NCBI GenBank assembly: GCA_000739515.1
Contig: DF820456.1
Location: 797,360-861,359 of the forward strand
Origin: Candidatus Moduliflexus flocculans
Lineage (GTDB): Bacteria > Moduliflexota > Moduliflexia > Moduliflexales > Moduliflexaceae
DNA length: 64,000 nt
Direction: 5' to 3'
Within the stretch, counting starts at the first letter, position 1. Every line of letters begins with the position of its first letter. A program made the position numbers and the translations under genes. Below the pieces are notes generated by a model that saw only the letters and a list, made by a program, of their open reading frames with translations, was not told where the DNA came from and searched no databases. Below are positions 16,600 through 24,878 of the stretch, piece after piece.

Positions 16600-18066
16600 A
16601 TGAAATGGTATCAAAGCAAAAGCATCATTTGGGCAGGGCTGGCGAGCATGTTAGGCATCATGATTCTTTCGGGCTGTAGCTCGAATACCGCGAAAAGTAG
16701 GCCGCAAACGCAGGAAGAAATCCAAACAAAAGCGATGACGCCTTCGCCGGGGAAATCTCTCGTCTATCTGTATTATGGCCGAGCCTTGTTAGGGGGCGGC
16801 ACTTCGGTTTCGCTCGATAAAATGTCCAGCGCGATTGAGAAAGATACATACGTTGTCTGGGAAGTCGCGCCAGGAACGCACCAGATGCAGTTTGTGTTGA
16901 AAAAATTGATGAGCGAAGAAGTTGTTAAACGGAAAATTTCCTGTGAACCGAATCAGATTTATTACTTCCGCTTATACAGCGAAACTGATACATCCCGCGA
17001 TCCAAATGTTACAATCTATAGTATTAAAGAATCATCGCAATCTGCTGGCCAGGATGCCGTGCGAGAATTCAGTTTAATGGCCTGGTTCCGGGATGGGAGC
17101 GTCGTCTTTCAACGGGATTTAGAGAAACCTGAAGAGGAACAGCAGGCGACAACCTCTGCGCAGTCGCAAACGCCTGAAACGGTTTCGGAAAAAGCCGAAT
17201 CTCCCGCTGAGACGACTTCGAAAGAATCGGTAACAGAATCGTCTGCCCAGGAAAAAGCAGCAACTTCTACCGATGTTACGCAGCCAGAAAAGGTTTCCGA
17301 TGCTGCTGTTCAAACTCCTGAACTGAAACCCCTGGTTGTTCAGGGAGGGTATTATGCCCTGGTGATCGGCATTTCCAATTATGCGTCATTAGAGCCTCTG
17401 CCAACAGCGGCGAAGGATGCTCAGACGGTTGCCACGATATTGCGGGATACTTACGGGATGAAAGTGAATGTGCTGCTTGATCAGAAAGCGACGAGGGAAA
17501 GCATTCTTGGCGCAATCGAGGTGTTTCAACGTCTTTTGAAACCTGCGGATAAATTGATCATTTATTATGCTGGTTATGGCCAACTCGATCCAGATACGCA
17601 AGCCGCGTCATGGCTGCCAGCGGACGCGAGCCTTGACAGCCTTGCCCAATGGATTCCGACCGAGACGATTACGGCGAGTTTAAAGCGCATTCCCGCCAAC
17701 CAAATTCTCATTGTCGCGGATAGCGCGTATTCCGGAACTCTGACGCGAGCCAGACAGTCGGAACTTGCCAATCCCGCAACTCGTCGCCAATACCTGGAAC
17801 GTCTTGCCGAAAAAGTGTCGCGAGTGGTGATTACAAGTGGAGCCTTACAGCCTGTTGCCGTGGATGGCGGCAATGGCCTTTCGTTGTTTGCCACAGTGTT
17901 TACCGGAGCGCTGCAAGGCATGTCGCAGTCAGTCTTTGCTGCTGAAGAACTCTTTTTTGGCTCTCTTCAGGAACAGATTGCGGGGCAGTCAGATCAATTG
18001 CCTGAATTTCAAGTGATCCGTAATTCTGGTCATATCGGCGGCGATTTTGTCTTTGCTCGCCCATAA
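16600..18066 (+). CDS. lipoprotein with DUF2846-like domain fused to a catalytically dead caspase-like domain
   Basis: This 488-residue lipoprotein has lipobox MILSGCSS, so Cys27 would be lipidated. Residues about 40-170 form a domain shared with the two following lipoproteins (SLVYLYYGRA, VVWEVAPGTH, FSLMAWFRDG) and resembling DUF2846. A Ser/Thr/Glu-rich linker (about 175-245) follows. The C-terminal part (about 248-488) is a caspase-like (peptidase C14) fold: YYALVIGISNYASLEPLPTA, then KLIIYYAGYGQ and ILIVADSAYSG. The catalytic His of the YYAGHG motif is Tyr326 and the catalytic Cys of the D-CYSG motif is Ala376, so it should not cleave peptides. AAGGAG lies 9 bases before the ATG. The likely role is structural or ligand binding at the envelope. 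Confidence 0.82.
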   Translation: MKWYQSKSIIWAGLASMLGIMILSGCSSNTAKSRPQTQEEIQTKAMTPSPGKSLVYLYYGRALLGGGTSVSLDKMSSAIEKDTYVVWEVAPGTHQMQFVLKKLMSEEVVKRKISCEPNQIYYFRLYSETDTSRDPNVTIYSIKESSQSAGQDAVREFSLMAWFRDGSVVFQRDLEKPEEEQQATTSAQSQTPETVSEKAESPAETTSKESVTESSAQEKAATSTDVTQPEKVSDAAVQTPELKPLVVQGGYYALVIGISNYASLEPLPTAAKDAQTVATILRDTYGMKVNVLLDQKATRESILGAIEVFQRLLKPADKLIIYYAGYGQLDPDTQAASWLPADASLDSLAQWIPTETITASLKRIPANQILIVADSAYSGTLTRARQSELANPATRRQYLERLAEKVSRVVITSGALQPVAVDGGNGLSLFATVFTGALQGMSQSVFAAEELFFGSLQEQIAGQSDQLPEFQVIRNSGHIGGDFVFARP

Positions 18067-18084
18067 ATGGCCAAATGATAATAG

Positions 18085-18118
18085 ACCGAGACATTCGAAG
18101 GAGTGTCTCGGTTTTTTT
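18085..18118 (+). terminator. intrinsic terminator after the caspase-like gene
   Basis: ACCGAGACATTC and GAGTGTCTCGGT arms are followed by a run of T, just after the stop at 18066. Confidence 0.85.
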
Positions 18119-18218
18119 AGCCGATTTACGCAACATCTCTTGAGATCGTCAGCCTTCGGTTGGTAATGTGGCCGACTGGCTATCGGCGCTGCGAAAAATA
18201 ATGAGAGGAGATAATGGC

Positions 18219-18764
18219 ATGAAAACATATTTAATGTCAATATATACAATAATTATGATAGGTATCAGTGTGCTGATGCTTTCTGGTTGCTCGTCAGCCC
18301 CAAAAGTTGTCGGCTCATACACCCAGGAAGATATTGACGCGAAGAGTTTGACCCCAGCGCAGGGAAATGCGCTGATTTATTTTTTTTATGGTCGCGGGTA
18401 TGGCTGGGGAAATGTCGAGGTTTCATTAGATGGGGCGTCCAGTCTGATTAATGAGCAGATGTATGTTGTCTGGGAGGTTCCCGCCGGGAAGCATACGCTT
18501 GCGATGATTATGCCGGGGCAGAATACACTCTCGCTGAAAATTGCAAAAAAGTCACTCAATGCTCCTGCTGGAAGCATCCAGTTTTACCGGGCGGTCTCCT
18601 ATAAAAAAGAGGAATCAGATACCGTCTCAGAACTGTTGTATCAGCTTATTCCTGCGAGTGATTCCGATGGGAAAGAGTTTGTCCGCGCTTATTCTTTGGT
18701 GAGTTGGTTTCGCGATGGGGAGCGAATTTATTATAATGATACGCTTCTGAATCGCGCGGAATAA
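18219..18764 (+). CDS. DUF2846-like lipoprotein, paralog 2
   Basis: This 181-residue lipoprotein has an N-terminal hydrophobic segment ending in lipobox LMLSGCSS. Its single domain is paralogous to the N-terminal domain of the caspase-like gene and to the protein at 19181: NALIYFFYGR, VEVSLDG, YVVWEVPAGKHTL, APAGSIQFYR, SWFRDGERIYYND. In the DUF2846-like family this looks like a small beta-sandwich with a PPGKH-type turn. AGAGGAG lies 8 bases before the ATG at 18219, so the longer frame from 18168 is rejected. It has terminators on both sides and therefore its own promoter. Function is unknown. Confidence 0.78.
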   Translation: MKTYLMSIYTIIMIGISVLMLSGCSSAPKVVGSYTQEDIDAKSLTPAQGNALIYFFYGRGYGWGNVEVSLDGASSLINEQMYVVWEVPAGKHTLAMIMPGQNTLSLKIAKKSLNAPAGSIQFYRAVSYKKEESDTVSELLYQLIPASDSDGKEFVRAYSLVSWFRDGERIYYNDTLLNRAE

Positions 18765-18831
18765 TCGTATTCTCGTAACGAACGCAGTCATTCGCTTCCA
18801 TGCATATCTAATTCTTCCTACCAATAATGTT

Positions 18832-18865
18832 CCGGAACATTCGTCAGAATGTTTCGGTTTTTTTT
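18832..18865 (+). terminator. intrinsic terminator after lipoprotein paralog 2
   Basis: CCGGAACATTC-GTCA-GAATGTTTCGG followed by eight T. The following stretch 18866-19180 holds no gene I can support, only the leader region of the next lipoprotein. Confidence 0.85.
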
Positions 18866-19180
18866 AGGATTCTCTCTTGACTCTCTTCTAAAAGGCAATA
18901 TTCCGTACAATAGTCATCCCAATTGTGTTCGAAACGATCATCTATTCCGTAGAGATGCCCCGGGGGAGTGTCTTTACCGTAATTATGTGAGCATGATCGC
19001 GTTTGCCGCAATGGGCATTACAATGTATTGATAAAATTTTGGTAATCATTTAGAAACCGAAGAGCAATCATGTGCGTCATACGTAGTAGAGTTTTCAAAC
19101 ATGATTGTTTGATAAGAACGTGGGCTAAATGGTTACTCTTTTTAACGCACATCACACTATTATGAAAGGAGAAAATACGT

Positions 19181-19708
19181 ATGAAAACGTCTTCAATGAA
19201 TACAATGATTATGTTGGTAATTGGTCTTATGGCATTGGCCGGGTGCGCGTCATCCCCAAAAGCGGTCGGTTCATACACTGCGGAAGATAACGAAGCGAAG
19301 AATTTGACCCCTGCGGAAGGCAAGGCGTTAGTGTATTTTTTTTATGGCCGCAGTTCATCGAGCAACCTTGATATCTCGTTAGATGGAGCGAAGACTCCAA
19401 TTAATGGGCAGATGTATGCGGTATGGGAAATTCCTGCGGGAACGCCTACCCTTGAAGCAATTGTTCCAGGAGCGACTGAGTTTGAAACGAAAACCGCGAA
19501 AACCTCTGTGGATGCTCCAGCCGGGAGTATCCAGTATTATCGGTTACTTTCGTATGCCAAAGAAGAATCTGCAACGGTCAAAGAAATGTTGTATCAGCTT
19601 TCTCCGATCGGTCATTCTGATGGAAAAGAGTATGTTCAGGCGTTTGCGTTGATCAGCAGATTCAGAGATGGTGAGCGCATTTATTATAATGAGGCGCTTC
19701 TTCAATAG
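19181..19708 (+). CDS. DUF2846-like lipoprotein, paralog 3
   Basis: This 175-residue lipoprotein has signal sequence MKTSSMNTMIMLVIGLMA with lipobox LAGCASS. It is very close to the protein at 18219: SSPKAVGSYTAEDNEAKNLTP, LVYFFYGRSSSS, YAVWEIPAGT, APAGSIQYYRLLSYAKEES, RFRDGERIYYNEAL. A full AAAGGAG lies 8 bases before the ATG. It is the third member of a tandem family at 16.6-19.7 kb, each with its own transcription boundary. The variable segment after FYGR differs most among the three. Function is unknown; an outer-membrane location is expected from the lipobox. Confidence 0.78.
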   Translation: MKTSSMNTMIMLVIGLMALAGCASSPKAVGSYTAEDNEAKNLTPAEGKALVYFFYGRSSSSNLDISLDGAKTPINGQMYAVWEIPAGTPTLEAIVPGATEFETKTAKTSVDAPAGSIQYYRLLSYAKEESATVKEMLYQLSPIGHSDGKEYVQAFALISRFRDGERIYYNEALLQ

Positions 19709-19753
19709 GCGCACTGATCGCGCCGAATTGCGCATAGAATACTCTCCCCATAT

Positions 19754-19792
19754 TTCGACTTCGCATTGCTATGAGGGCGATGCGGAGTCGAA
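19754..19792. repeat. inverted repeat after lipoprotein paralog 3
   Basis: TTCGACTTCGCAT and ATGCGGAGTCGAA arms with a 13-base loop. It stands where a terminator is expected, but the following bases are A rather than T, so intrinsic termination of the rightward gene is uncertain. Confidence 0.45.
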
Positions 19793-20012
19793 AAAAGAAG
19801 CTCAATTTCTTCTCCGACTGTTTCTTTCCTGAAATTTCCAGCCAATCGCATCGTTCTTACTGAGAGTTGTTTATCTAACTCATGATAATATCGCGGGTTA
19901 CACGTTTCTTCTTCAACGTTTAGCGTCAGGCATAAGATTTGTATCTGTTATGAGTGTCAATGTTGAAGTGTTGAGTGAATGTCATCAACGCAAATCTAAG
20001 GAGGATAGTAAC

Positions 20013-20372
20013 GTGAAACGTGTTTCGAAATGGATGCGAAGGAGCATAATTCTGGCGGTTGTGATGATTGGAATGGTTGCATGGACGCAATACGGGCTGA
20101 CTTCAACGACACATCCAAAAGAGACGGGCAAAATGCTGGTCGTGATGGAAACTGAAGGCGAATGGCTTGAATTTATTGGCAACGCTGTAATTATCAGCCA
20201 GGTCAGTCCTGAGCAAGCAAAACCGACCACGCTTCCCTATGTGTATCTGTCGAAAAACTGGAATACGTGCGTCGAATATACGCGGGATGCTCCGAATGGT
20301 CGGGCTTGCTCGGAGGTATTTGATCAGCTCTTGAAAAATGCCGAGCGCTTCGATGTCAAAAATGCCGCTTAA
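20013..20372 (+). CDS. small exported or membrane-anchored protein of unknown function
   Basis: The start is read as the GTG at 20013 because AAGGAGG lies 8 bases before it; a longer frame from 19950 lacks such a site. The 119-residue product begins MKRVSKWMRRSIILAVVMIG, a positively charged hydrophobic signal or anchor. The mature part (about 85 residues) contains KMLVVMETEGEWLEFIGNAV and a Cys pair (NTCVEYTR and RACSEVF) that could form a disulphide in the periplasm. I recognise no family. Its stop overlaps by 4 bases the end of the convergent patatin-like gene. Confidence 0.6.
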   Translation: MKRVSKWMRRSIILAVVMIGMVAWTQYGLTSTTHPKETGKMLVVMETEGEWLEFIGNAVIISQVSPEQAKPTTLPYVYLSKNWNTCVEYTRDAPNGRACSEVFDQLLKNAERFDVKNAA

Positions 20373-21235
20373 TTTTGCGCATCGAAATGTTCGATGGCGC
20401 TCTGAATATTTTGGAGTTCTTTCTCTGTTTCCGCAGCCCCAATCCGAATCAGATCAGGGATTTTTTCAATATCGAAAAAATGGAATTCTCCCTGGAGTTC
20501 AGGATAGACCATAATAATCTCATAATGATGCGCCATCGTGTGCATGGCATGATTCGCAATCATGAGATTATTCGATGACAGCCCGGTTAAATGCAGCAGA
20601 AGTTTGACCGGGCTGTCAATCGTTGTGTATGTCGGCGTTTCGAAGCCCATCGCAATAATAATATCCGCGCCATATCGAATGGCGACATCAATCGGTAGCG
20701 GATCGCTGACGCCGCCATCTATTAAGGTCTTGCCATCAATCTTTTTCGGTTGAAAAAATCCGGGAATTCCGATGCTGGCGCGAATCGCTTCCGCAATGCC
20801 CCCCTGATCCAGGACAACTGCTTCTCCGCTGAAAAAATCCGTTGCCACGATTTGTAATGGAATCACAGTGTCAGCAAACGTTTTTCCCTGAAAATAGTTG
20901 TGGAAAACTCGCTCGATGCGGTCGCCGCGAATCAGGCCGAACATTTCATTATATCGGAAAAGTTTCGGAAAAAACATTTTGATCAGATCGCGATATTTAA
21001 AATCCTGAAATTCTCGCTTTTTCCACATGCTCAACACTAATTCCTCAATGCGTTTCGGGTCTTCGCCGACCGCATAGACCGCGCCAAAGAGGCTGCCGCC
21101 GCTGCTGCCGATAATCACGTCCGGCACGATCTGCTCTCGATGCAACACCTGAAGCATGCCGATGCTGGCCAGGCATTTAATGCCGCCAGAGCCGATAACC
21201 AGGGCAATTCTTGGACGTTGACGTTCTGTCTGCAT
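20369..21235 (-). CDS. patatin-like phospholipase (RssA-like)
   Basis: This protein of about 288 residues is a patatin-family serine acyl hydrolase. The oxyanion-hole glycines are in IALVIGSGGIKCLA, the nucleophile Ser is in VIIGSSGGSLFGAVYA (G-S-S-G-G) about 30 residues later, and the catalytic Asp lies in LIDGGVSDPLPIDVA near residue 170, so the Ser-Asp dyad is complete. It has no signal peptide; bacterial relatives include RssA/YchK and the secreted ExoU group. Several starts are possible (21277, 21262, 21235). The last has GAGGCG upstream and begins right before the conserved strand, so it is used. The substrate is probably phospholipid. Confidence 0.85.
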   Translation of the reverse strand: MQTERQRPRIALVIGSGGIKCLASIGMLQVLHREQIVPDVIIGSSGGSLFGAVYAVGEDPKRIEELVLSMWKKREFQDFKYRDLIKMFFPKLFRYNEMFGLIRGDRIERVFHNYFQGKTFADTVIPLQIVATDFFSGEAVVLDQGGIAEAIRASIGIPGFFQPKKIDGKTLIDGGVSDPLPIDVAIRYGADIIIAMGFETPTYTTIDSPVKLLLHLTGLSSNNLMIANHAMHTMAHHYEIIMVYPELQGEFHFFDIEKIPDLIRIGAAETEKELQNIQSAIEHFDAQN

Positions 21236-21442
21236 ATCTTGCGCCTCAATATTCACCTGCATAGAGTGCAGAGTCATTCATTTTGTCCCGCACATCTTGC
21301 AAAAACAGTAGCACGATGACCACGACGTGAGAGTTTGACACATTGAAGGGAGAAAGAGAGCATTCCTCCCGTTGCGTCTGACAAACTTTTTTCTTCTTCG
21401 TCAAGAAAAAGATGCGAAAACGCCTGCGCCGGAAGCGATTTG

Positions 21443-24259
21443 TCACGCTGCAATGATTTTGGGCAACGTAAAATAAAATGTGCTTCCTGCGCCGACTTTC
21501 GAGTCCACCCAGATTTTCCCGCCATAAAACTCAACAATCTTTTTGACAATTGTCAGCCCGATTCCAGTGCTTTCGATTTCATCGCGAGGATGAAGCGTTT
21601 GAAAGATTTGAAAAATCTGTTCATAATGCTGCGCGTCAATCCCCGGCCCATTATCTGTCACGCTGAACTGCCAGCATGCGTCATCATCCTGCCAAGCAAT
21701 GGAAATTTCTCCGCGCGGTTTGTCCATGAATTTAATGGCATTGCTGATGAGATTCTGAAAAATTTGCGAAACGCGGATTTTATCCCCGACAATGATCGGA
21801 AATTCATCCGCCAGGGTAATCGTTATCTGCGACGGCGGCGCAAGCGTATCCAACACTTCTAACAAGAGCAGATTGACGTCAAGCGGTTCCTGATGATGCA
21901 TGATGCGCCCGATCCGAGAATATTCCAACACGCCGTTGATGAGATGCTCCATTCGTTTGACGCGATTCAGCAGCAAATCCACATACTCTTTTCCCTGGTC
22001 GTCAAACGTTTTCGCATAGTCATCCACCAGCCAGGTGATAAGCTGCGTAATATTGCGTAATGGAGCTTTCAAATCATGCGAAACAATATACGCGAAACTC
22101 TCCAATTCTTTGTTGGTGGCTTCGAGTTGGGCTGTGCGCTGCCGAACACGCGCTTCGAGCTCGGCATTGAGTCGGCGGACATCTTCTTCGGCCTGCTTGC
22201 GTTCCGTAATGTCGCGCCCGACCACGACCAATCCCTTGCGGCGACCATCGGGGTGAAACGTCGCGACTTTAATAATATCAAACACGGCGGGCGGGCCATC
22301 TGGACGCGGAATCACCTCTTCCCCGCGACTGATGCCGCCTGCTTGCCAGGCGCGTTCATCCGTCGCTTCGCACATCAGAAACGCCTCCCGATAAAACTCG
22401 CTGAAAGCGGCTAATTCCGAATCTTTTTTGCCGCGGTAATCCACGCCGTCTAATTGAAAGAGATGTTCGTCAAAGATATTCGCTTCGAGCCAACGCCCTT
22501 CGCCATCTTTAAAACAAATAATGTCCGGCATGGCGTTAATCAAGGTGCGCAGGCGTTCTTCGCTTTCTCGCAAAGCGTCTTCGGCGCGTTTGCGCTCGGT
22601 GATGTCGCGATTAAACCCCACTAATCCGATGATATTCCCCTGCGTGTCGCGAAGGGGCGCTTTGGTGGTCAATAACCAGCGCTGTTCGCCTGTGGCGAAG
22701 TTGATGATCGAATCTTCGCGGTTGATGAGTATCTGTCCCGATGTCATCACCATCTGTTCTTCTTCCTCGAACCGGCGCGCGCGCTCCGGATCGTGAAAAT
22801 CGCGGTCGGTTTTTCCAAGCAATTCCTCTGAGGAACGCAAGCCAAGATCATAGAGCGTTCGCTGATTGGCGATCAGAAAACGATGGCGCGCGTCTTTCGC
22901 GTAAATGTGATCGGGCGTGCTGTCAATCAGCATTTGCAACAGGTTATGTTTTTCGCGCAGCGCCACTTCGATTTGCCGCTGCGCGAGTTCCGCCTGCTGC
23001 CGCGCCGCAATCATCCGATTTGCCGATTCTGCCAGGCGCTCAAATTCCGTAAAATGTAATGGCATGTTTCGAATCGGCGTCAGATTGGTCGCCGCTGTCT
23101 CAAAAAACGTCGTGAAGGTATGGAAACTGTTGGCGAGTCGTTTGCCAAGAGAATGAGCCAGCGCAAAACCGCCGCCGAGCAACGCAACGAAAACCAGACT
23201 CATGCTCAAAATGTCGCGCAGAATGTGCTGCGTCAGGTCTCTCTGTTTTTGCGCGATCATCGCCTCTATCTCATCGAGATACACGCCAGCGCCGATCACC
23301 CATTCCCACTCCGGCACGCCTTTGACAAACGCCATCTTGGGAAATGGCGTCGGCGTATCGAGCTTTTTCCAGGAATAATACACAAATCCGCCTTCTGGCT
23401 GTTTGGCCGCCTTGAGTTGTTCCTGCGTAATTTTCACGCCATTCGGATCAGTGAAGTCCCAGATGCTTCCTGTGCCAATTGTAATTTGGCCATTCGTAAA
23501 TAAGGGGTCAGCGTGATAGGTGCTGCCAAATAAATACCCATCTTTGCCGAATCTAACTGCTATCAGCCGTTGTAACGTTTCTCGCTGAAGATCGGCCTGC
23601 ACGTCATCTACATACTCGCCCGTGCCGATGATCCAGTCGTATGGCTCAAAGCGTTTGATGAACGCAATTTTCGAGAAATTCTGCCCCTGCGCATTCGGCT
23701 TGGTCCAGGTATATTCATAAAAACCCTCGCCGGATTGTTTGACGAGCGCGATCATATCCCGGATGACATACCGCCCTTCCGTATCTTGCATTTCCGACGT
23801 ATCTTTTCCCTCTAATTCCGGGCGATCTGCAAAGAGTTCCTCAATGCCGCTCATATTGATAGCGAAATAGTAACCCCGACCATGATTGAATCGCACAGGG
23901 CGCAGCGCGTCTTTGATCATTTTCTGAATCGCCGCATCATCTAAGCGACCATGATATTCACGATACAGATTCCACGCGATCTCATACGCCTCGTGAACGC
24001 GGTCGCTGATGGATTGCCGCAACCGTTCCCTTGTCGAATAGTGCTGATATTGAATATACGCGACAGCATCGTTGACAATGCTCCGTAAAATCTCTTGCTG
24101 ACGGGCGATATTCTGGGCGCGAATTGCGTCTGCTTCTTGATATAATTCACGAAATTCCCGAACGATCCACCAAACAGAGATGATGCTCATCGTCACCAGA
24201 ATTGCGAGAACCATGTATATTCGAAACGTTCGTGCGACGTATGCGTGTTTGCGTTTCAT
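21443..24259 (-). CDS. membrane sensor histidine kinase (Cache, two PAS, HisKA, HATPase)
   Basis: This 938-residue kinase has a first membrane helix (about 14-34), then an extracytoplasmic region of about 310 residues with two similar Cache-type modules. Each module contains a G-YYFA/GYLF-like strand and ends in EWVIGAGVY or DWIIGTGEY. A second membrane helix lies near 350-370. Two PAS domains follow (about 440-560 and 570-690), the first with LLQMLIDSTPDHIY, then HisKA with the phospho-His at residue 728 in YIVSHDLKAPL and HATPase with TDNGPGID and STGIGLTIVKKIVE. Cache modules usually sense small carboxylates or amino acids. It lies directly behind a decayed kinase fragment. No partner regulator is adjacent. 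Confidence 0.92.
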   Translation of the reverse strand: MKRKHAYVARTFRIYMVLAILVTMSIISVWWIVREFRELYQEADAIRAQNIARQQEILRSIVNDAVAYIQYQHYSTRERLRQSISDRVHEAYEIAWNLYREYHGRLDDAAIQKMIKDALRPVRFNHGRGYYFAINMSGIEELFADRPELEGKDTSEMQDTEGRYVIRDMIALVKQSGEGFYEYTWTKPNAQGQNFSKIAFIKRFEPYDWIIGTGEYVDDVQADLQRETLQRLIAVRFGKDGYLFGSTYHADPLFTNGQITIGTGSIWDFTDPNGVKITQEQLKAAKQPEGGFVYYSWKKLDTPTPFPKMAFVKGVPEWEWVIGAGVYLDEIEAMIAQKQRDLTQHILRDILSMSLVFVALLGGGFALAHSLGKRLANSFHTFTTFFETAATNLTPIRNMPLHFTEFERLAESANRMIAARQQAELAQRQIEVALREKHNLLQMLIDSTPDHIYAKDARHRFLIANQRTLYDLGLRSSEELLGKTDRDFHDPERARRFEEEEQMVMTSGQILINREDSIINFATGEQRWLLTTKAPLRDTQGNIIGLVGFNRDITERKRAEDALRESEERLRTLINAMPDIICFKDGEGRWLEANIFDEHLFQLDGVDYRGKKDSELAAFSEFYREAFLMCEATDERAWQAGGISRGEEVIPRPDGPPAVFDIIKVATFHPDGRRKGLVVVGRDITERKQAEEDVRRLNAELEARVRQRTAQLEATNKELESFAYIVSHDLKAPLRNITQLITWLVDDYAKTFDDQGKEYVDLLLNRVKRMEHLINGVLEYSRIGRIMHHQEPLDVNLLLLEVLDTLAPPSQITITLADEFPIIVGDKIRVSQIFQNLISNAIKFMDKPRGEISIAWQDDDACWQFSVTDNGPGIDAQHYEQIFQIFQTLHPRDEIESTGIGLTIVKKIVEFYGGKIWVDSKVGAGSTFYFTLPKIIAA

Positions 24260-24291
24260 GCGCGCGCCTCCGTTATTACGTGTTCTCCAAT

Positions 24292-24363
24292 ACCGACCCT
24301 CGATTTCAACCAGACTGCTCCTCCAGATGATTCGACGATCTTTTTGACAATCGTTAAACCGAT
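24292..24363 (-). pseudogene. fragment of a histidine kinase C-terminus
   Basis: The minus strand reads IGLTIVKKIVESSGGAVWLK followed by SRVG, the last ATPase segment shared by the kinases of this window, then runs into unrelated codons ending in a TGA that overlaps the ATG of the kinase gene at 24259. Nothing upstream encodes the rest of a kinase. It is a relic of a lost or recombined paralog. Confidence 0.8.
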
Positions 24364-24504
24364 GAAGAAGAAAGAGAGTGATTTTGTCAAACTTATCTTG
24401 TCCTTTGGTGAGTTTTCATGACAGATGCGTCAACAATAGGCCAGGTTCAACATTACATCAGCAAGCAGAGCGGGCGCTAATGGCTTCGGAACGTTAAGGA
24501 CGAT

Positions 24505-24541
24505 AGCTGTCAAACACCTTTAAAGCGTCTGACAGCTTTTC
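24505..24541. terminator. hairpin with T-run, TGTCAGACA family
   Basis: AGCTGTCAAACACCTTTAAA pairs with the following GCGTCTGACAGCT and is followed by TTTT. It is a member of the dispersed hairpin family. The 24364-24878 stretch otherwise holds no gene I can support. Confidence 0.55.
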
Positions 24542-24798
24542 TTGGCATGTAACATCTACCACATTGATTCATGAATTTTCAGGAGTGCGACATCGTGATT
24601 TCGCGTGTCAAATCAAGATGTGACACGCCTGGATGCCGGTAAAAATACTGAATCAATGGACTATAGATGAATTGGGATTCGCAAATTTTCGTTGACGGTT
24701 GAATACAAGGCGAGCAGATGATGACGAGAAGAGACTATCCGCAAACCGGGCGGCTTGCAGCATGACGCGCGCATTAAAAACTCATATTACATGGCTCA

Positions 24799-24833
24799 AA
24801 GACCTCACAGGTTTTAAAAACCTGTGAGGTCTT
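24799..24833. terminator. inverted repeat behind the ABC operon, CCTCACAGGT family
   Basis: AAGACCTCACAGGTTTT and AAAACCTGTGAGGTCTT are near-perfect 17-base arms, 46 bases beyond the end of the leftward ABC transporter operon. Likely terminator, although the T-run is weak. Confidence 0.6.
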
Positions 24834-24878
24834 ATCAAATATTAATGCTCGCATCTATAATGATGAGGTGATATTGCT

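Noticed and set aside
16600..18066. Active metacaspase or defence-type protease
   Set aside because: Both catalytic residues are absent (Tyr326 and Ala376), and the neighbours are plain lipoproteins rather than effectors or nucleases.
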